A stretch of 9,461 nt of DNA from Bordetella parapertussis (GCA_945882005.1 CAMCWG010000099.1:1-9461), one strand, 5' to 3'. Numbered from the stretch's first letter, positions 1 to 6,513 are shown. Notes: a model not told the origin generated them from the sequence alone. Translations and numbers: made by a program.

Positions 1-1
1 T

Positions 2-73
2 TGGAAGGAACTGATCAAGGAATTCGCCTCCAACAGCATCGGTTCTGAAATGCTGGAGTTGGAGGCGACTTGA
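2..73 (+). CDS. C-terminal end of an upstream gene (partial), possibly a recombinase
   Basis: An open frame enters from the left edge and gives 23 residues beginning WKELIKEF and ending MLELEAT before a TGA. The peptide is too short to identify. The case for a real gene is positional: its TGA overlaps the TTG start of the next ORF (TTGA at 70-73) and its last codons contain the GGAGG that would serve as that ORF's ribosome binding site. The next two genes resemble recombinase-associated proteins, so this may be the end of a large serine recombinase or a companion gene. That identity is inference. Confidence 0.45.
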   Translation, partial: WKELIKEFASNSIGSEMLELEAT

Positions 74-432
74 ACAGCAATCTGGAAACGTTTGTTCCGT
101 TCGACTACAAGTGGCGGGGCATTCAGCGGCTGGCACAAACCGCCACACCGGCGCACGACACCAAGTTTCTGGTGGGCCTGGGGCGGGCATTTTATTGGCA
201 GAGTTTGCTCGATACCGGAGCGATGGCCAGTGGCTCGGCGATTGCCCGGGCTGAAGGGCTGGACCCATCGACGGTCAATGAGCTATTGCGATTGACCTTA
301 CTGGCCCCGGACATCATTGCGCAGTTGATGGCCGGTCGCCAGCCCCGGCGGCTGACCCTGATGTGGTTTCAGCGTAACCCGCTGCCGGTGGACTGGCAGG
401 CTCAGCGCGACATCATCGCCAGTTTTGAGTAG
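70..432 (+). CDS. Recombinase-associated small helix-turn-helix protein (copy 1)
   Basis: A 120-residue protein starting at TTG, with GGAGG at 61-65 four bases upstream and a 4-base overlap with the preceding stop. Residues 36-80 read LGRAFYWQSLL, then a helix-turn-helix (about 54-76, with IARAEGLDPSTVNELLRL), then LLAPDII and a tail with GRQPRRLTL and LPVDWQAQR. This layout (aromatic helix, EIA-x-AEG HTH, LAP, G-QP, LP-x-W--QR) matches from memory the C-terminal or companion module of large serine recombinases. A DNA-binding accessory role in recombination is therefore likely but unproven. The next gene is a divergent paralog eight bases downstream, which suggests duplication within one operon. 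It could alternatively be a stand-alone transcriptional regulator. Confidence 0.72.
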   Translation: MNSNLETFVPFDYKWRGIQRLAQTATPAHDTKFLVGLGRAFYWQSLLDTGAMASGSAIARAEGLDPSTVNELLRLTLLAPDIIAQLMAGRQPRRLTLMWFQRNPLPVDWQAQRDIIASFE

Positions 433-440
433 AGGCAACG

Positions 441-917
441 ATGGCTAAAAAAGATAAAGGATTGCTGACGGGCGATCCTGTCACCTACCAAATACCGAGC
501 CCAGCAGGTGGGGTTCAAATGGAAACCTTCATCCCCTGGACGTTGGTTAAGCGTGGTGTGAGGCGACAAGTCATTACGCCTATCGACGCGCCAGAGCAAT
601 TTCAGGCAGAGGCCACGATGGCACGGCGTGAACGCAAGTCAGCCCAAGACTCGCCACTGATCCGGGCGTTGGGGCTGGCGCATTACTGGCAGCAGCTGCT
701 GGACAAGCAACGCATAACTTCGATCACAGAGATAGCTCAGGCTGAAGGCATCGATGTCACACAAATCAGACGCCTGATGCGTTTGACCCTGTTGGCACCC
801 GAAGTCATCGAACGACTGATCGATAGCTCCGACACCGTGCTCGAGAAAATTATGCGCCGCCGCTGGCCTAACATGTGGGCGGATCAGACAAGACTTTTGC
901 AATCTCTGTATAGCTGA
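441..917 (+). CDS. Recombinase-associated small helix-turn-helix protein (copy 2)
   Basis: A 158-residue protein with AGAGG at 431-435 placed five bases before ATG. It is paralogous to the preceding ORF. METFIPW at residues 28-33 parallels LETFVPF of the neighbour, and residues 77-127 (LGLAHYWQQLL, TEIAQAEGIDVTQIRRLMRL, LLAPEVIERL) align with the neighbour's HTH block. It differs by a 27-residue N-terminal extension, an Arg/Lys-rich insert near residues 60-67, and a changed tail: the G-QP...LP-x-W--QR segment is replaced by a basic stretch ending in RWPNMWADQTRLLQSLYS. An internal ATG at 522 would give a start colinear with the neighbour. The function is probably DNA binding within a recombination module. 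The altered tail may mean a new role or decay. Confidence 0.68.
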   Translation: MAKKDKGLLTGDPVTYQIPSPAGGVQMETFIPWTLVKRGVRRQVITPIDAPEQFQAEATMARRERKSAQDSPLIRALGLAHYWQQLLDKQRITSITEIAQAEGIDVTQIRRLMRLTLLAPEVIERLIDSSDTVLEKIMRRRWPNMWADQTRLLQSLYS

Positions 918-927
918 CTCACACAAT

Positions 928-956
928 TTGTTGGCCGATCGGAAACCATGTAAAGT
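928..956 (+). promoter_or_regulatory. Putative sigma-70 promoter for the gbsR-cruR-tonB operon
   Basis: TTGTTG (928-933) and TAAAGT (951-956) are separated by 17 bases in the only gap upstream of the regulator gene. Both hexamers are imperfect. The -10 runs directly into the inverted repeat at 955-981, an arrangement expected for a promoter repressed by an autoregulator. The call rests on spacing and position only. Confidence 0.42.
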
Positions 957-981
957 TCAGGGTTTATTGAAAACTCTGAAC
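955..981 (+). promoter_or_regulatory. Inverted-repeat operator, probably for the adjacent GbsR/MarR repressor
   Basis: Half-sites GTTCAGGGTTT (955-965) and AAACTCTGAAC (971-981) are inverted repeats matching at 10 of 11 positions around a 5-base spacer. The element overlaps the proposed -10 and lies 9 bases before the ATG of the regulator gene. MarR-type dimers bind palindromes of about this size near their own promoters, so autorepression is likely. Confidence 0.62.
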
Positions 982-989
982 ATTTAAGA

Positions 990-1544
990 ATGTTGCCATT
1001 GATCGAGTCATTCGTTGCGCACTTTGGAGAAATGGGCAGCCGCTGGGGAATCAACCGCACGGTTGGCCAAGTCTATGCGCTGCTCTTTGTCTCTGAGGAA
1101 CCGCTGCATGCAGACGACATTGGTGAAGCGTTGGGCATTTCGCGATCCAATGTCAGCATGAGCCTCAAGGAGCTTGAAGGCTGGCAGCTCGTGCGACTTA
1201 TTCGCAAGCCTGGCGACCGGCGCGAATACTACGCCACGCTGGGCAGTGTTTGGGACATCTTCCGAACCGTCGCGGCAGAACGTAGGCGGCGTGAAGTCGA
1301 ACCTACATTGTCCATGCTGCGTCAGGCTTTGCTTGACCCTGCCGACAACAGTACTGAATTGCACGCTCAAAACCGGATGCGTGAGATGTACGAACTGGCA
1401 GAACTGGCCAACAACTGGTTCGACGAGTTGCAGCGCCTATCTCCTGAGTCACTGCAGCAATTGATGAAGCTCGGCAGCAAGGTGCAAAAGCTGCTGGTTC
1501 TCAAAGACCGTACCCGTGCTGCTTTGACAGGAACGGACGGTTAG
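990..1544 (+). CDS. GbsR/MarR family transcriptional regulator
   Basis: A 184-residue winged helix-turn-helix protein. Residues 22-60 form the HTH region, with PLHADDIGEALGISRSNVSMSLKELE holding the recognition helix. Residues 66-82 form the wing (LVRLIRKPGDRREYY). Residues 95-175 look like a helical dimerisation tail rich in Arg and Glu. The opening residues (MLPLIESFVAHFGEMG) fit the family N-terminus, which supports ATG 990 even though no strong Shine-Dalgarno sequence is visible; an in-frame TAA at 951 limits extension upstream. It is the first gene of the operon, directly follows a palindromic operator, and is four bases from the DUF2946 gene. It is therefore expected to repress itself and the uptake genes downstream. 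The effector is unknown; GbsR relatives respond to small molecules, and other members lie beside metal or respiratory genes. Confidence 0.87.
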   Translation: MLPLIESFVAHFGEMGSRWGINRTVGQVYALLFVSEEPLHADDIGEALGISRSNVSMSLKELEGWQLVRLIRKPGDRREYYATLGSVWDIFRTVAAERRRREVEPTLSMLRQALLDPADNSTELHAQNRMREMYELAELANNWFDELQRLSPESLQQLMKLGSKVQKLLVLKDRTRAALTGTDG

Positions 1545-1548
1545 CCCG

Positions 1549-1944
1549 ATGTCAATAAGCAAAGGCTTGCGTCAACGCGTTGCATGGCTTGCGCTATGCG
1601 CCGTGTTCTTTGCTGCCCTTGCGCCTTCTATTTCACATTTCCTCGCATCTGCCACTCACGGCAAGATTTGGGTTGAAATCTGCAGTCTTTACGGCCCTAA
1701 ACGCATGGCGCTTGATCTGGGGGCAGACAAAGACAAAGCACCAGGCCATCAGGCGTCGTCCATGTCGCATTGTCCGTTCTGCCGCCTGCAGAACGACTTG
1801 CCTGTCCTTCCCACCTTAGCAAACCTTTCAACATTTGCACTCACGTTCGATGAGGCAATTCCTGAGAGTATTGCCAGTGCCCCTCCTAGAGCCCGTTTCA
1901 TACGAACAGCTCACCTAACACGCGCTCCTCCTTCAATCTCCTGA
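1549..1944 (+). CDS. cruR: DUF2946 protein, CruR-type copper-responsive upstream regulator
   Basis: A 131-residue protein. It has a basic N-terminus and hydrophobic segment (about residues 8-34), then WVEICSLYG (41-49), a HCPFC motif (His74, Cys75, Cys78) and, at the extreme C-terminus, RAPP (residues 125-128; codons 1921-1932) three residues before the stop. DUF2946 proteins are represented in Bordetella pertussis by CruR (BP2923). There the nascent chain senses copper through CXXC, and copper relieves translational arrest at RAPP, causing Rho-dependent termination before a TonB-receptor gene. Both key motifs and the downstream uptake genes are present here, so the same attenuation is inferred. 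Unusually, it is second in the operon, four bases after a repressor gene, suggesting translational coupling. There is no strong Shine-Dalgarno sequence of its own. An additional APPR occurs at residues 111-114. Confidence 0.88.
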   Translation: MSISKGLRQRVAWLALCAVFFAALAPSISHFLASATHGKIWVEICSLYGPKRMALDLGADKDKAPGHQASSMSHCPFCRLQNDLPVLPTLANLSTFALTFDEAIPESIASAPPRARFIRTAHLTRAPPSIS

Positions 1945-1950
1945 TGTCTC
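1911..1950 (+). promoter_or_regulatory. Putative rut (Rho-loading) region overlapping the RAPP codons
   Basis: In these 40 bases I count 17 C and 4 G, with many pyrimidine-C steps (CTCCTCCTTC, TCTCCTGA). Such C-over-G bubbles are typical of Rho loading sites. The stretch spans the RAPP codons and stop of the DUF2946 gene. A ribosome stalled on RAPP would cover it, and released ribosomes would expose it, as the CruR model requires. Inferred from composition only. Confidence 0.45.
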
Positions 1951-1965
1951 TACACAAAGGCACAG

Positions 1966-2015
1966 CTGGCTCTGCCAGGTGATGTCGTGCTGTGTCCTGC
2001 GTGTCTTTTGACACG
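1966..2015 (+). promoter_or_regulatory. Two small hairpins in the leader between cruR and the next ORF
   Basis: CTGGC-TCT-GCCAG (1966-1978) and CGTGTC-TTTT-GACACG (2000-2015) can form perfect 5-bp and 6-bp stems. Neither is followed by a T-tract, so they are not intrinsic terminators. They lie between the rut-like stretch and the ribosome binding site at 2038-2042, where they could act as RNA polymerase pause sites for Rho or influence translation of the following ORF. Confidence 0.35.
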
Positions 2016-2048
2016 TGCGGGACGCTTGGACTTGTTCAGGAGAATTTG

Positions 2049-2255
2049 ATGCGTTCCATCGCTAAAACTTGGTATTTGCCACGTGGTGTTCGTCGTGGGC
2101 TGGGGTTGGCCATGCTCACTGCAGCACTTTGGCTGAGCTGGGCGGTAGGTTATGTGCAAGGGGCTGCACAAACAGTCGCTTCCTCCATGGGAAATCGCAT
2201 GGTATGGGTAGACACGAGCCATCCTGCATGCAACGAAGGCAGGGGATGCTCGTGA
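2049..2255 (+). CDS. 68-residue membrane/secreted small protein with two late cysteines, overlapping tonB
   Basis: The ATG at 2049 has a clear AGGAG (2038-2042) six bases upstream; an in-frame GTG at 1992 lacks one. The product has a basic N-terminus (LPRGVRR), a hydrophobic helix (about residues 17-38) and a short tail MVWVDTSHPACNEGRGCS with Cys61 and Cys67 near the end. Its last 10 bases overlap the start of tonB, so tonB translation is probably coupled to it. I do not recognise the family. The layout (Arg-rich start, hydrophobic helix, WV[DE] motif, late cysteines) loosely recalls the DUF2946 protein upstream, so it may be a shortened relative or a second metal-sensing leader peptide. It could also be a small membrane subunit of the uptake system. 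Confidence 0.62.
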   Translation: MRSIAKTWYLPRGVRRGLGLAMLTAALWLSWAVGYVQGAAQTVASSMGNRMVWVDTSHPACNEGRGCS

Positions 2256-2944
2256 CTAGCGCAACCTTCCCCTTGCAGCAGGAAAGCAATGAGCCAGTCG
2301 TTTGGCAAATGCTCAAGTTTGTTTTCATTCTTGGGTTGCACATAGCGCTCATTGCTTGGCTGGCCAGTGCACGGCCTCATGTTGAAGCACAAGAGTCAGA
2401 ACCTATCCGTATGGATGTGCGGACGATTGCAATGGCTCCCTCTTGGGCACCAGCAATGCCCAAGCCTGTCATTCAATCGACTCAACCACCGACACGAATT
2501 CCAAAACCAGTCGCTCGGCACCCGGAACCCGTCGTGTCGCCACCCATCTTGGTAGCCGCACCCAGCACTGAGCTAGCCCCGGCGACATTCTCTGCAGCTT
2601 CGCCATCACCAGCATTCCCCAAGGCAATCGACTCACCAGCCCCAACTGGATCGTCTTCTGTTACGGCTGCACGTTTCGACGCCGATTATCTGCAAAACCC
2701 GCCCCCCATCTATCCAGCGATGTCTCGCAAACTGCAGGAAGAAGGCAAGGTCTTGCTGCAAGTGAAGGTGACGGCGACTGGCACGGCTGAACAGGTTCAG
2801 ATCAAGCGTAGCAGCGGGTATCCGCGCTTAGATGAAGCGGCTCTCAATACCGTACTGCGATGGCGTTTTGTTCCGGCACGACAAGGCAGCGAGGTAATCG
2901 CCAGCAACGTCGTCGTACCGATCGTTTTTCGGCTCGATAGCTGA
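2246..2944 (+). CDS. tonB: TonB energy transducer
   Basis: A 232-residue protein starting at ATG 2246, behind GAAGG (2235-2239). The frame is open further upstream, but that part lies inside the preceding small ORF. It has an N-terminal membrane anchor (about residues 22-40, FVFILGLHIALIAWLA), with His32 at the place of the conserved TonB transmembrane histidine. A proline-rich periplasmic spacer follows (about 65-135). The C-terminal TonB domain spans about 145-230, with PPIYPAMSRKLQEEGKV, SSGYPRLDEAAL and LRWRFVPA. It should carry proton-motive-force energy from ExbB/ExbD to the TonB box of the receptor encoded next. Its presence inside the operon makes the system independent of a housekeeping TonB. 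ATG 2308 is a possible alternative start that would still keep the anchor. Confidence 0.92.
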   Translation: MLVTSATFPLQQESNEPVVWQMLKFVFILGLHIALIAWLASARPHVEAQESEPIRMDVRTIAMAPSWAPAMPKPVIQSTQPPTRIPKPVARHPEPVVSPPILVAAPSTELAPATFSAASPSPAFPKAIDSPAPTGSSSVTAARFDADYLQNPPPIYPAMSRKLQEEGKVLLQVKVTATGTAEQVQIKRSSGYPRLDEAALNTVLRWRFVPARQGSEVIASNVVVPIVFRLDS

Positions 2945-2986
2945 ATATCCATCGTTTAAATCAATTTTTAATTTAGGAATATAGAA
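2945..2986 (+). promoter_or_regulatory. AT-rich leader before the receptor gene, with Shine-Dalgarno TAGGA
   Basis: This 42-base gap is markedly AT-rich (TTTAAATCAATTTTTAATTT) compared with its neighbours. It holds TAGGA at 2974-2978, eight bases before the receptor ATG. It could enhance initiation, bind Hfq, or host an internal promoter. No good -35/-10 pair stands out. Confidence 0.3.
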
Positions 2987-5134
2987 ATGCAATCTCATCA
3001 TCCCTCACTCAAACCACTCACTATGGCCTTGTTCCTCGCTTTAGCGGAACTCGGCAACACAGCCTATGCCGAAAATGACACCGAGGCCGTCTTGGATGAA
3101 GTAGTTGTTTCTGGCTCTCGTGCGGCGACCAAGCTGTCGGAGACCCCACAAGCCATCGGAGCAGTCAAGAACGACGTTCTACAACGCGACAAACCCAAAA
3201 CCATGGGCGAGGTCATCAACCGTATTCCAGGCGTGTATTGGAATGACCTGGGCAACGAGCAGCACAGCATGGGCATTCGCCAGCCGATCAGCACCAATGC
3301 GGTGTATCAATACCTGGAAGATGGCATTCCAATTCGTCCGCTCGGCGTGTTTAATCACAACTCGCTAAACGAAATGAATTTGGCTGGCACCGATAGCGTG
3401 GAAGTGGTGAAGGGCGCAGCCTCTTCGCTGTATGGCAGCAATGCAGTGGGCGGGGCCGTCAACTTCTTGACCTCAGCACCATCACGCACACCCTACGCCA
3501 GCGTGGGTGTACGACATGACAGCACAGCGGGATTTACACGTTACGACACATCGGCTAGCAATACATGGGACAAGCTGGGACTGCGCTTTTCGCACTACAG
3601 TTCACGGCGCACCGAAAACAACTGGCAACAATACAGCGGGGGCAGCAAGGATTCATTTTCACTACGTGGCGACTATGCCTTGAGTTCCTCATCCCAATTA
3701 CGCGCCACGCTGGTGCATACCGATTTGGATGCGGCAATGACCGGCAGTTTGTTTGAAAACGATTATCGAAATAATCCCGGCAAGAGTATCAATACCTTCA
3801 CCTATCGCAAGGACAAAACCACGCGCGCCAATTTGGCATGGGAAGGTGAAACCACGCACAACGGCATTAGCACCGTAACCGTCTTCAGCCGTAAGAATGA
3901 TCATGGGCAAATACCGAGTTACACGATTGGCAGTTGCGTCGGAACTGTTTGCAAGGGCACGATCAATAACAACCATGTCGACTCTCTTGGGCTAGATGTC
4001 AAACATCAACAGGAATTCGACTGGCTGTCCTCTCGTCTGATCGCGGGTGTGTATATCGATAAAAGTGACAACCCCTACGTCAGTGACAACCTGAGCATCG
4101 TTCGTGACCCCGTGAGCGGAAAATATCTCAGCTATACAAACTCCAGTGCGACCGATCCTTTGGGGGTACGTAATTACCAGGCCAATATCGACAACACAGC
4201 CGTGTTCGCACAGTGGGAATTTTCTCCGCTTGAGAAAGTGCGTGTCGTCATGGGAGGCCGTTCCGATGGCATTCGGTACGACTTCAAAAACAACCTGTCG
4301 CCAGCAGGCAGCGTCAACTTTGGTGCGCCGAACGAATCGCGCAGCTTCTCGCATTTCAGTCCTAAAGTAGGCGCAACCTATGCGCTGTCTAAAGACGCAA
4401 GCGTTTATACCAATATCAGCGAGGGTTTTACACCGCCGGAAGTGAGCCAACTGTATGGCAAGACCGGTATTCCTAACCTAATGCCAGCCACTTACAACAA
4501 CTATGAAATAGGCATGCGGATGGCGTTCTTGAATGGTGCATTAAAGCTTGATTCAGCTCTGTATCGCTTAGATGGCAAAGACACGATCGTCAGCTACACC
4601 GTTACCCCCGGCAATAGCGAGAATCGCAATGCGGGTCGCACCCGTAGTCAAGGATTGGAACTGGGCCTGAACTACGACGCTGGTGGTTCATTTGATGCGC
4701 GTTTCGGCACCACGGTCGCTACGCATCGCTTCTTGAAATATCAAGTATCGGGCACGCTCGATTACAGCGGCAAGGAGATGCCGCAAGCACCTAGCGATAT
4801 CACTACGATGGAGATTGGCTACAAACCGACAGCAGGCGCACGTGTCGCACTGGAATTAGTCCATCAGGGTGCGTACTGGATGAACAATGCCAATACCGTC
4901 AAATATCCAGGGCATTTGTTATTGAACCTGCGTGGCAACTATAAGTTCGCCAAAGGTTGGGACGCATGGTTGCAAGCGCGCAATCTGGCTGACAAGCATT
5001 ACGCAGATTCGGCATCGAGCTCTTATTCTGGCGTTGGCGTGTATTCACCCAATACCCAGAACCAGTACACGCCAGGCGCACCACGCAGCATCATGGTGGG
5101 TGTTTCTTATACGTTTGATGAGGGGAAAAAATGA
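2987..5134 (+). CDS. TonB-dependent outer-membrane receptor (metal or metal-chelate uptake)
   Basis: A 715-residue protein. It has a signal peptide ending near AYA-EN (residues 1-28) and a TonB box LDEVVVSG (36-43). A plug domain covers about 47-165, including AIGAV, INRIPGVYW, YLEDGIPIRP and the closing VEVVKGAASSLYGSNAVGG. The rest is a 22-strand-type beta barrel with TonB-receptor C-terminal features (LNLRGNYKF, ARNLADKHYADSAS, PGAPRSIMVGVSYTF). Length is normal for the family. Cys317 and Cys322, in a polar segment, may form a disulfide-closed extracellular loop. The chain ends DEGKK after the final YTF strand instead of a terminal aromatic, and its stop overlaps the next start (ATGA, 5131-5134). 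It would import a scarce ligand across the outer membrane. Copper or a copper/iron chelate is inferred from the cruR and PepSY neighbours; the ligand cannot be read from sequence. Confidence 0.92.
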   Translation: MQSHHPSLKPLTMALFLALAELGNTAYAENDTEAVLDEVVVSGSRAATKLSETPQAIGAVKNDVLQRDKPKTMGEVINRIPGVYWNDLGNEQHSMGIRQPISTNAVYQYLEDGIPIRPLGVFNHNSLNEMNLAGTDSVEVVKGAASSLYGSNAVGGAVNFLTSAPSRTPYASVGVRHDSTAGFTRYDTSASNTWDKLGLRFSHYSSRRTENNWQQYSGGSKDSFSLRGDYALSSSSQLRATLVHTDLDAAMTGSLFENDYRNNPGKSINTFTYRKDKTTRANLAWEGETTHNGISTVTVFSRKNDHGQIPSYTIGSCVGTVCKGTINNNHVDSLGLDVKHQQEFDWLSSRLIAGVYIDKSDNPYVSDNLSIVRDPVSGKYLSYTNSSATDPLGVRNYQANIDNTAVFAQWEFSPLEKVRVVMGGRSDGIRYDFKNNLSPAGSVNFGAPNESRSFSHFSPKVGATYALSKDASVYTNISEGFTPPEVSQLYGKTGIPNLMPATYNNYEIGMRMAFLNGALKLDSALYRLDGKDTIVSYTVTPGNSENRNAGRTRSQGLELGLNYDAGGSFDARFGTTVATHRFLKYQVSGTLDYSGKEMPQAPSDITTMEIGYKPTAGARVALELVHQGAYWMNNANTVKYPGHLLLNLRGNYKFAKGWDAWLQARNLADKHYADSASSSYSGVGVYSPNTQNQYTPGAPRSIMVGVSYTFDEGKK

Positions 5135-6513
5135 ACGAGTTTTCCTCTTTATCAGCCCGTCGTAAAAGCCTGTTTTGGCGCATCCATTTCTGGGCGGCAT
5201 TGATTGCCTCCCCCTTTGCGCTGATTGCCGCATTGACGGGTATTTTGTATATCTTCACGCCGCAAATCGAGGCAGCACTTTACGACAAACTCGACCACGT
5301 GACGCCTATCGGTGCCATGCGCCCACTCGACGAAGCGATCGTGTCAGCAAAAGTCGCCGCACCTGCGGGATGGAGTTTGCATTCCGTTGTACCGGCATAC
5401 GACGCAAATGACACGATCAGGGTGCATTTCGCACCGCCAGTGTCGAAGGTGCCTGCCGAACATGAAGGGCACAATCATGGCCCGGCCAAACCAGAGGTTG
5501 CGCCTACTGCGCCGCCAAGGCCAAGCTTTGGATTGCCCGCACAAGCGATGGTTGTGTATGTGAACCCCTACACAGCCGAAGTCGTAGGCAGCCTGGCTAA
5601 CAAAGAGCGTTTCAGCAATTGGGCCAAGAAACTGCATTCTCGCCTTCTGCAAAACGACAACTGGCGTTGGATGATCGAATTGGCCGCAAGCTGGCTGATG
5701 GTCATGCTACTCACGGGTATTTATCTGTGGTGGCCACGGAGCAGTCAGAAAGTCTTACCGCAAGCAGGTGCAAAAGGCCGTATCGCTTGGAAGCAGTGGC
5801 ACAGCTTCATCGGCGTCGCTCTTTCTGTGATGAGTCTCATCATCCTGACCACGGGCCTTACTTGGAGTAAATACGCTGGAGATCAGATCCGCACATTGCG
5901 GGATGCTATCGGTCAAGCTCCACCGCCAATTCCACAGGGACTCAAATCCGTTGAATATGAAGGCGCCACACCTTTGGCATGGCAAGCCATATGGAATGCA
6001 ACGCGCAATCAAGCACCGGATGTCGCTATCCAATTGACGCCGCCTCGTGGACAACCAGGAAATTGGGGCACTTGGCGTGCTGTGAATTTTGATCGGGGTC
6101 AACCGGAAAAACGGTTCGATCTGGTGCTCGATGCCTATAGCGGTCAGGCACTCTATTACGCGGGCTGGGACAAGCAAACAGCATTTTCCAAAGCCACTGC
6201 CATCGGGATTCCCTTCCATCGCGGCGAATTTGGCTGGTGGAATCAAGCGCTGTTGCTGCTATTTGGTGTTGGCGTGTTGTTCTCGCTAGTGTCAGGCTGG
6301 GTGATGTTCTTCAAACGTCGGGCAGCGGGATCACTCGGTTTGCCACGTTTGCTGCCAGGTGCATGGAAATCCACCCCCATGGGTGCATGGGTCAGCGCAG
6401 CCGCTTTATGCGCTCTGATGCCCTTGCTGGCTATATCTGCAGCAGCAGTCGTCACATTGGAAATTTTGATACATCGGCCTTGGCGCGCTCGTGCCATTGC
6501 TCTCAATGCATAA
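5131..6513 (+). CDS. PepSY-associated inner-membrane protein, possible metal/chelate reductase
   Basis: A 460-residue protein overlapping the receptor stop by ATGA. Predicted membrane segments lie at about residues 18-43, 183-201, 223-245, 370-393 and 418-446. The periplasmic PepSY region lies between the first two, and a second soluble region spans about 250-360. Histidines typical of the PepSY_TM family are present: His19 (RIHFW), His169 (KLHSRLL), His224 (QWHSFIG) and His363 (IPFHRGEFG); they may ligate haem. Members next to siderophore receptors act as, or are proposed to be, reductases that release metal. The first periplasmic loop carries a His cluster, AEHEGHNHG (109-117), in a proline-rich linker, suggesting metal binding. 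A role in reducing or handling imported copper or iron is inference. Confidence 0.85.
   Translation: MNEFSSLSARRKSLFWRIHFWAALIASPFALIAALTGILYIFTPQIEAALYDKLDHVTPIGAMRPLDEAIVSAKVAAPAGWSLHSVVPAYDANDTIRVHFAPPVSKVPAEHEGHNHGPAKPEVAPTAPPRPSFGLPAQAMVVYVNPYTAEVVGSLANKERFSNWAKKLHSRLLQNDNWRWMIELAASWLMVMLLTGIYLWWPRSSQKVLPQAGAKGRIAWKQWHSFIGVALSVMSLIILTTGLTWSKYAGDQIRTLRDAIGQAPPPIPQGLKSVEYEGATPLAWQAIWNATRNQAPDVAIQLTPPRGQPGNWGTWRAVNFDRGQPEKRFDLVLDAYSGQALYYAGWDKQTAFSKATAIGIPFHRGEFGWWNQALLLLFGVGVLFSLVSGWVMFFKRRAAGSLGLPRLLPGAWKSTPMGAWVSAAALCALMPLLAISAAAVVTLEILIHRPWRARAIALNA

Noticed and set aside
2069..2245. A 59-residue N-terminal extension of TonB
   Set aside because: It overlaps the well-started small ORF in another frame, lacks a ribosome binding site and would place the membrane anchor far from the N-terminus.
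3992..4450. A 152-residue minus-strand open frame inside the receptor gene
   Set aside because: It is a shadow of the receptor coding sequence with no domain, ribosome binding site or neighbouring minus-strand gene.
5755..6246. A 163-residue minus-strand open frame inside the PepSY gene
   Set aside because: It is antisense shadow of clear PepSY coding sequence, with an implausible composition and no start signal.
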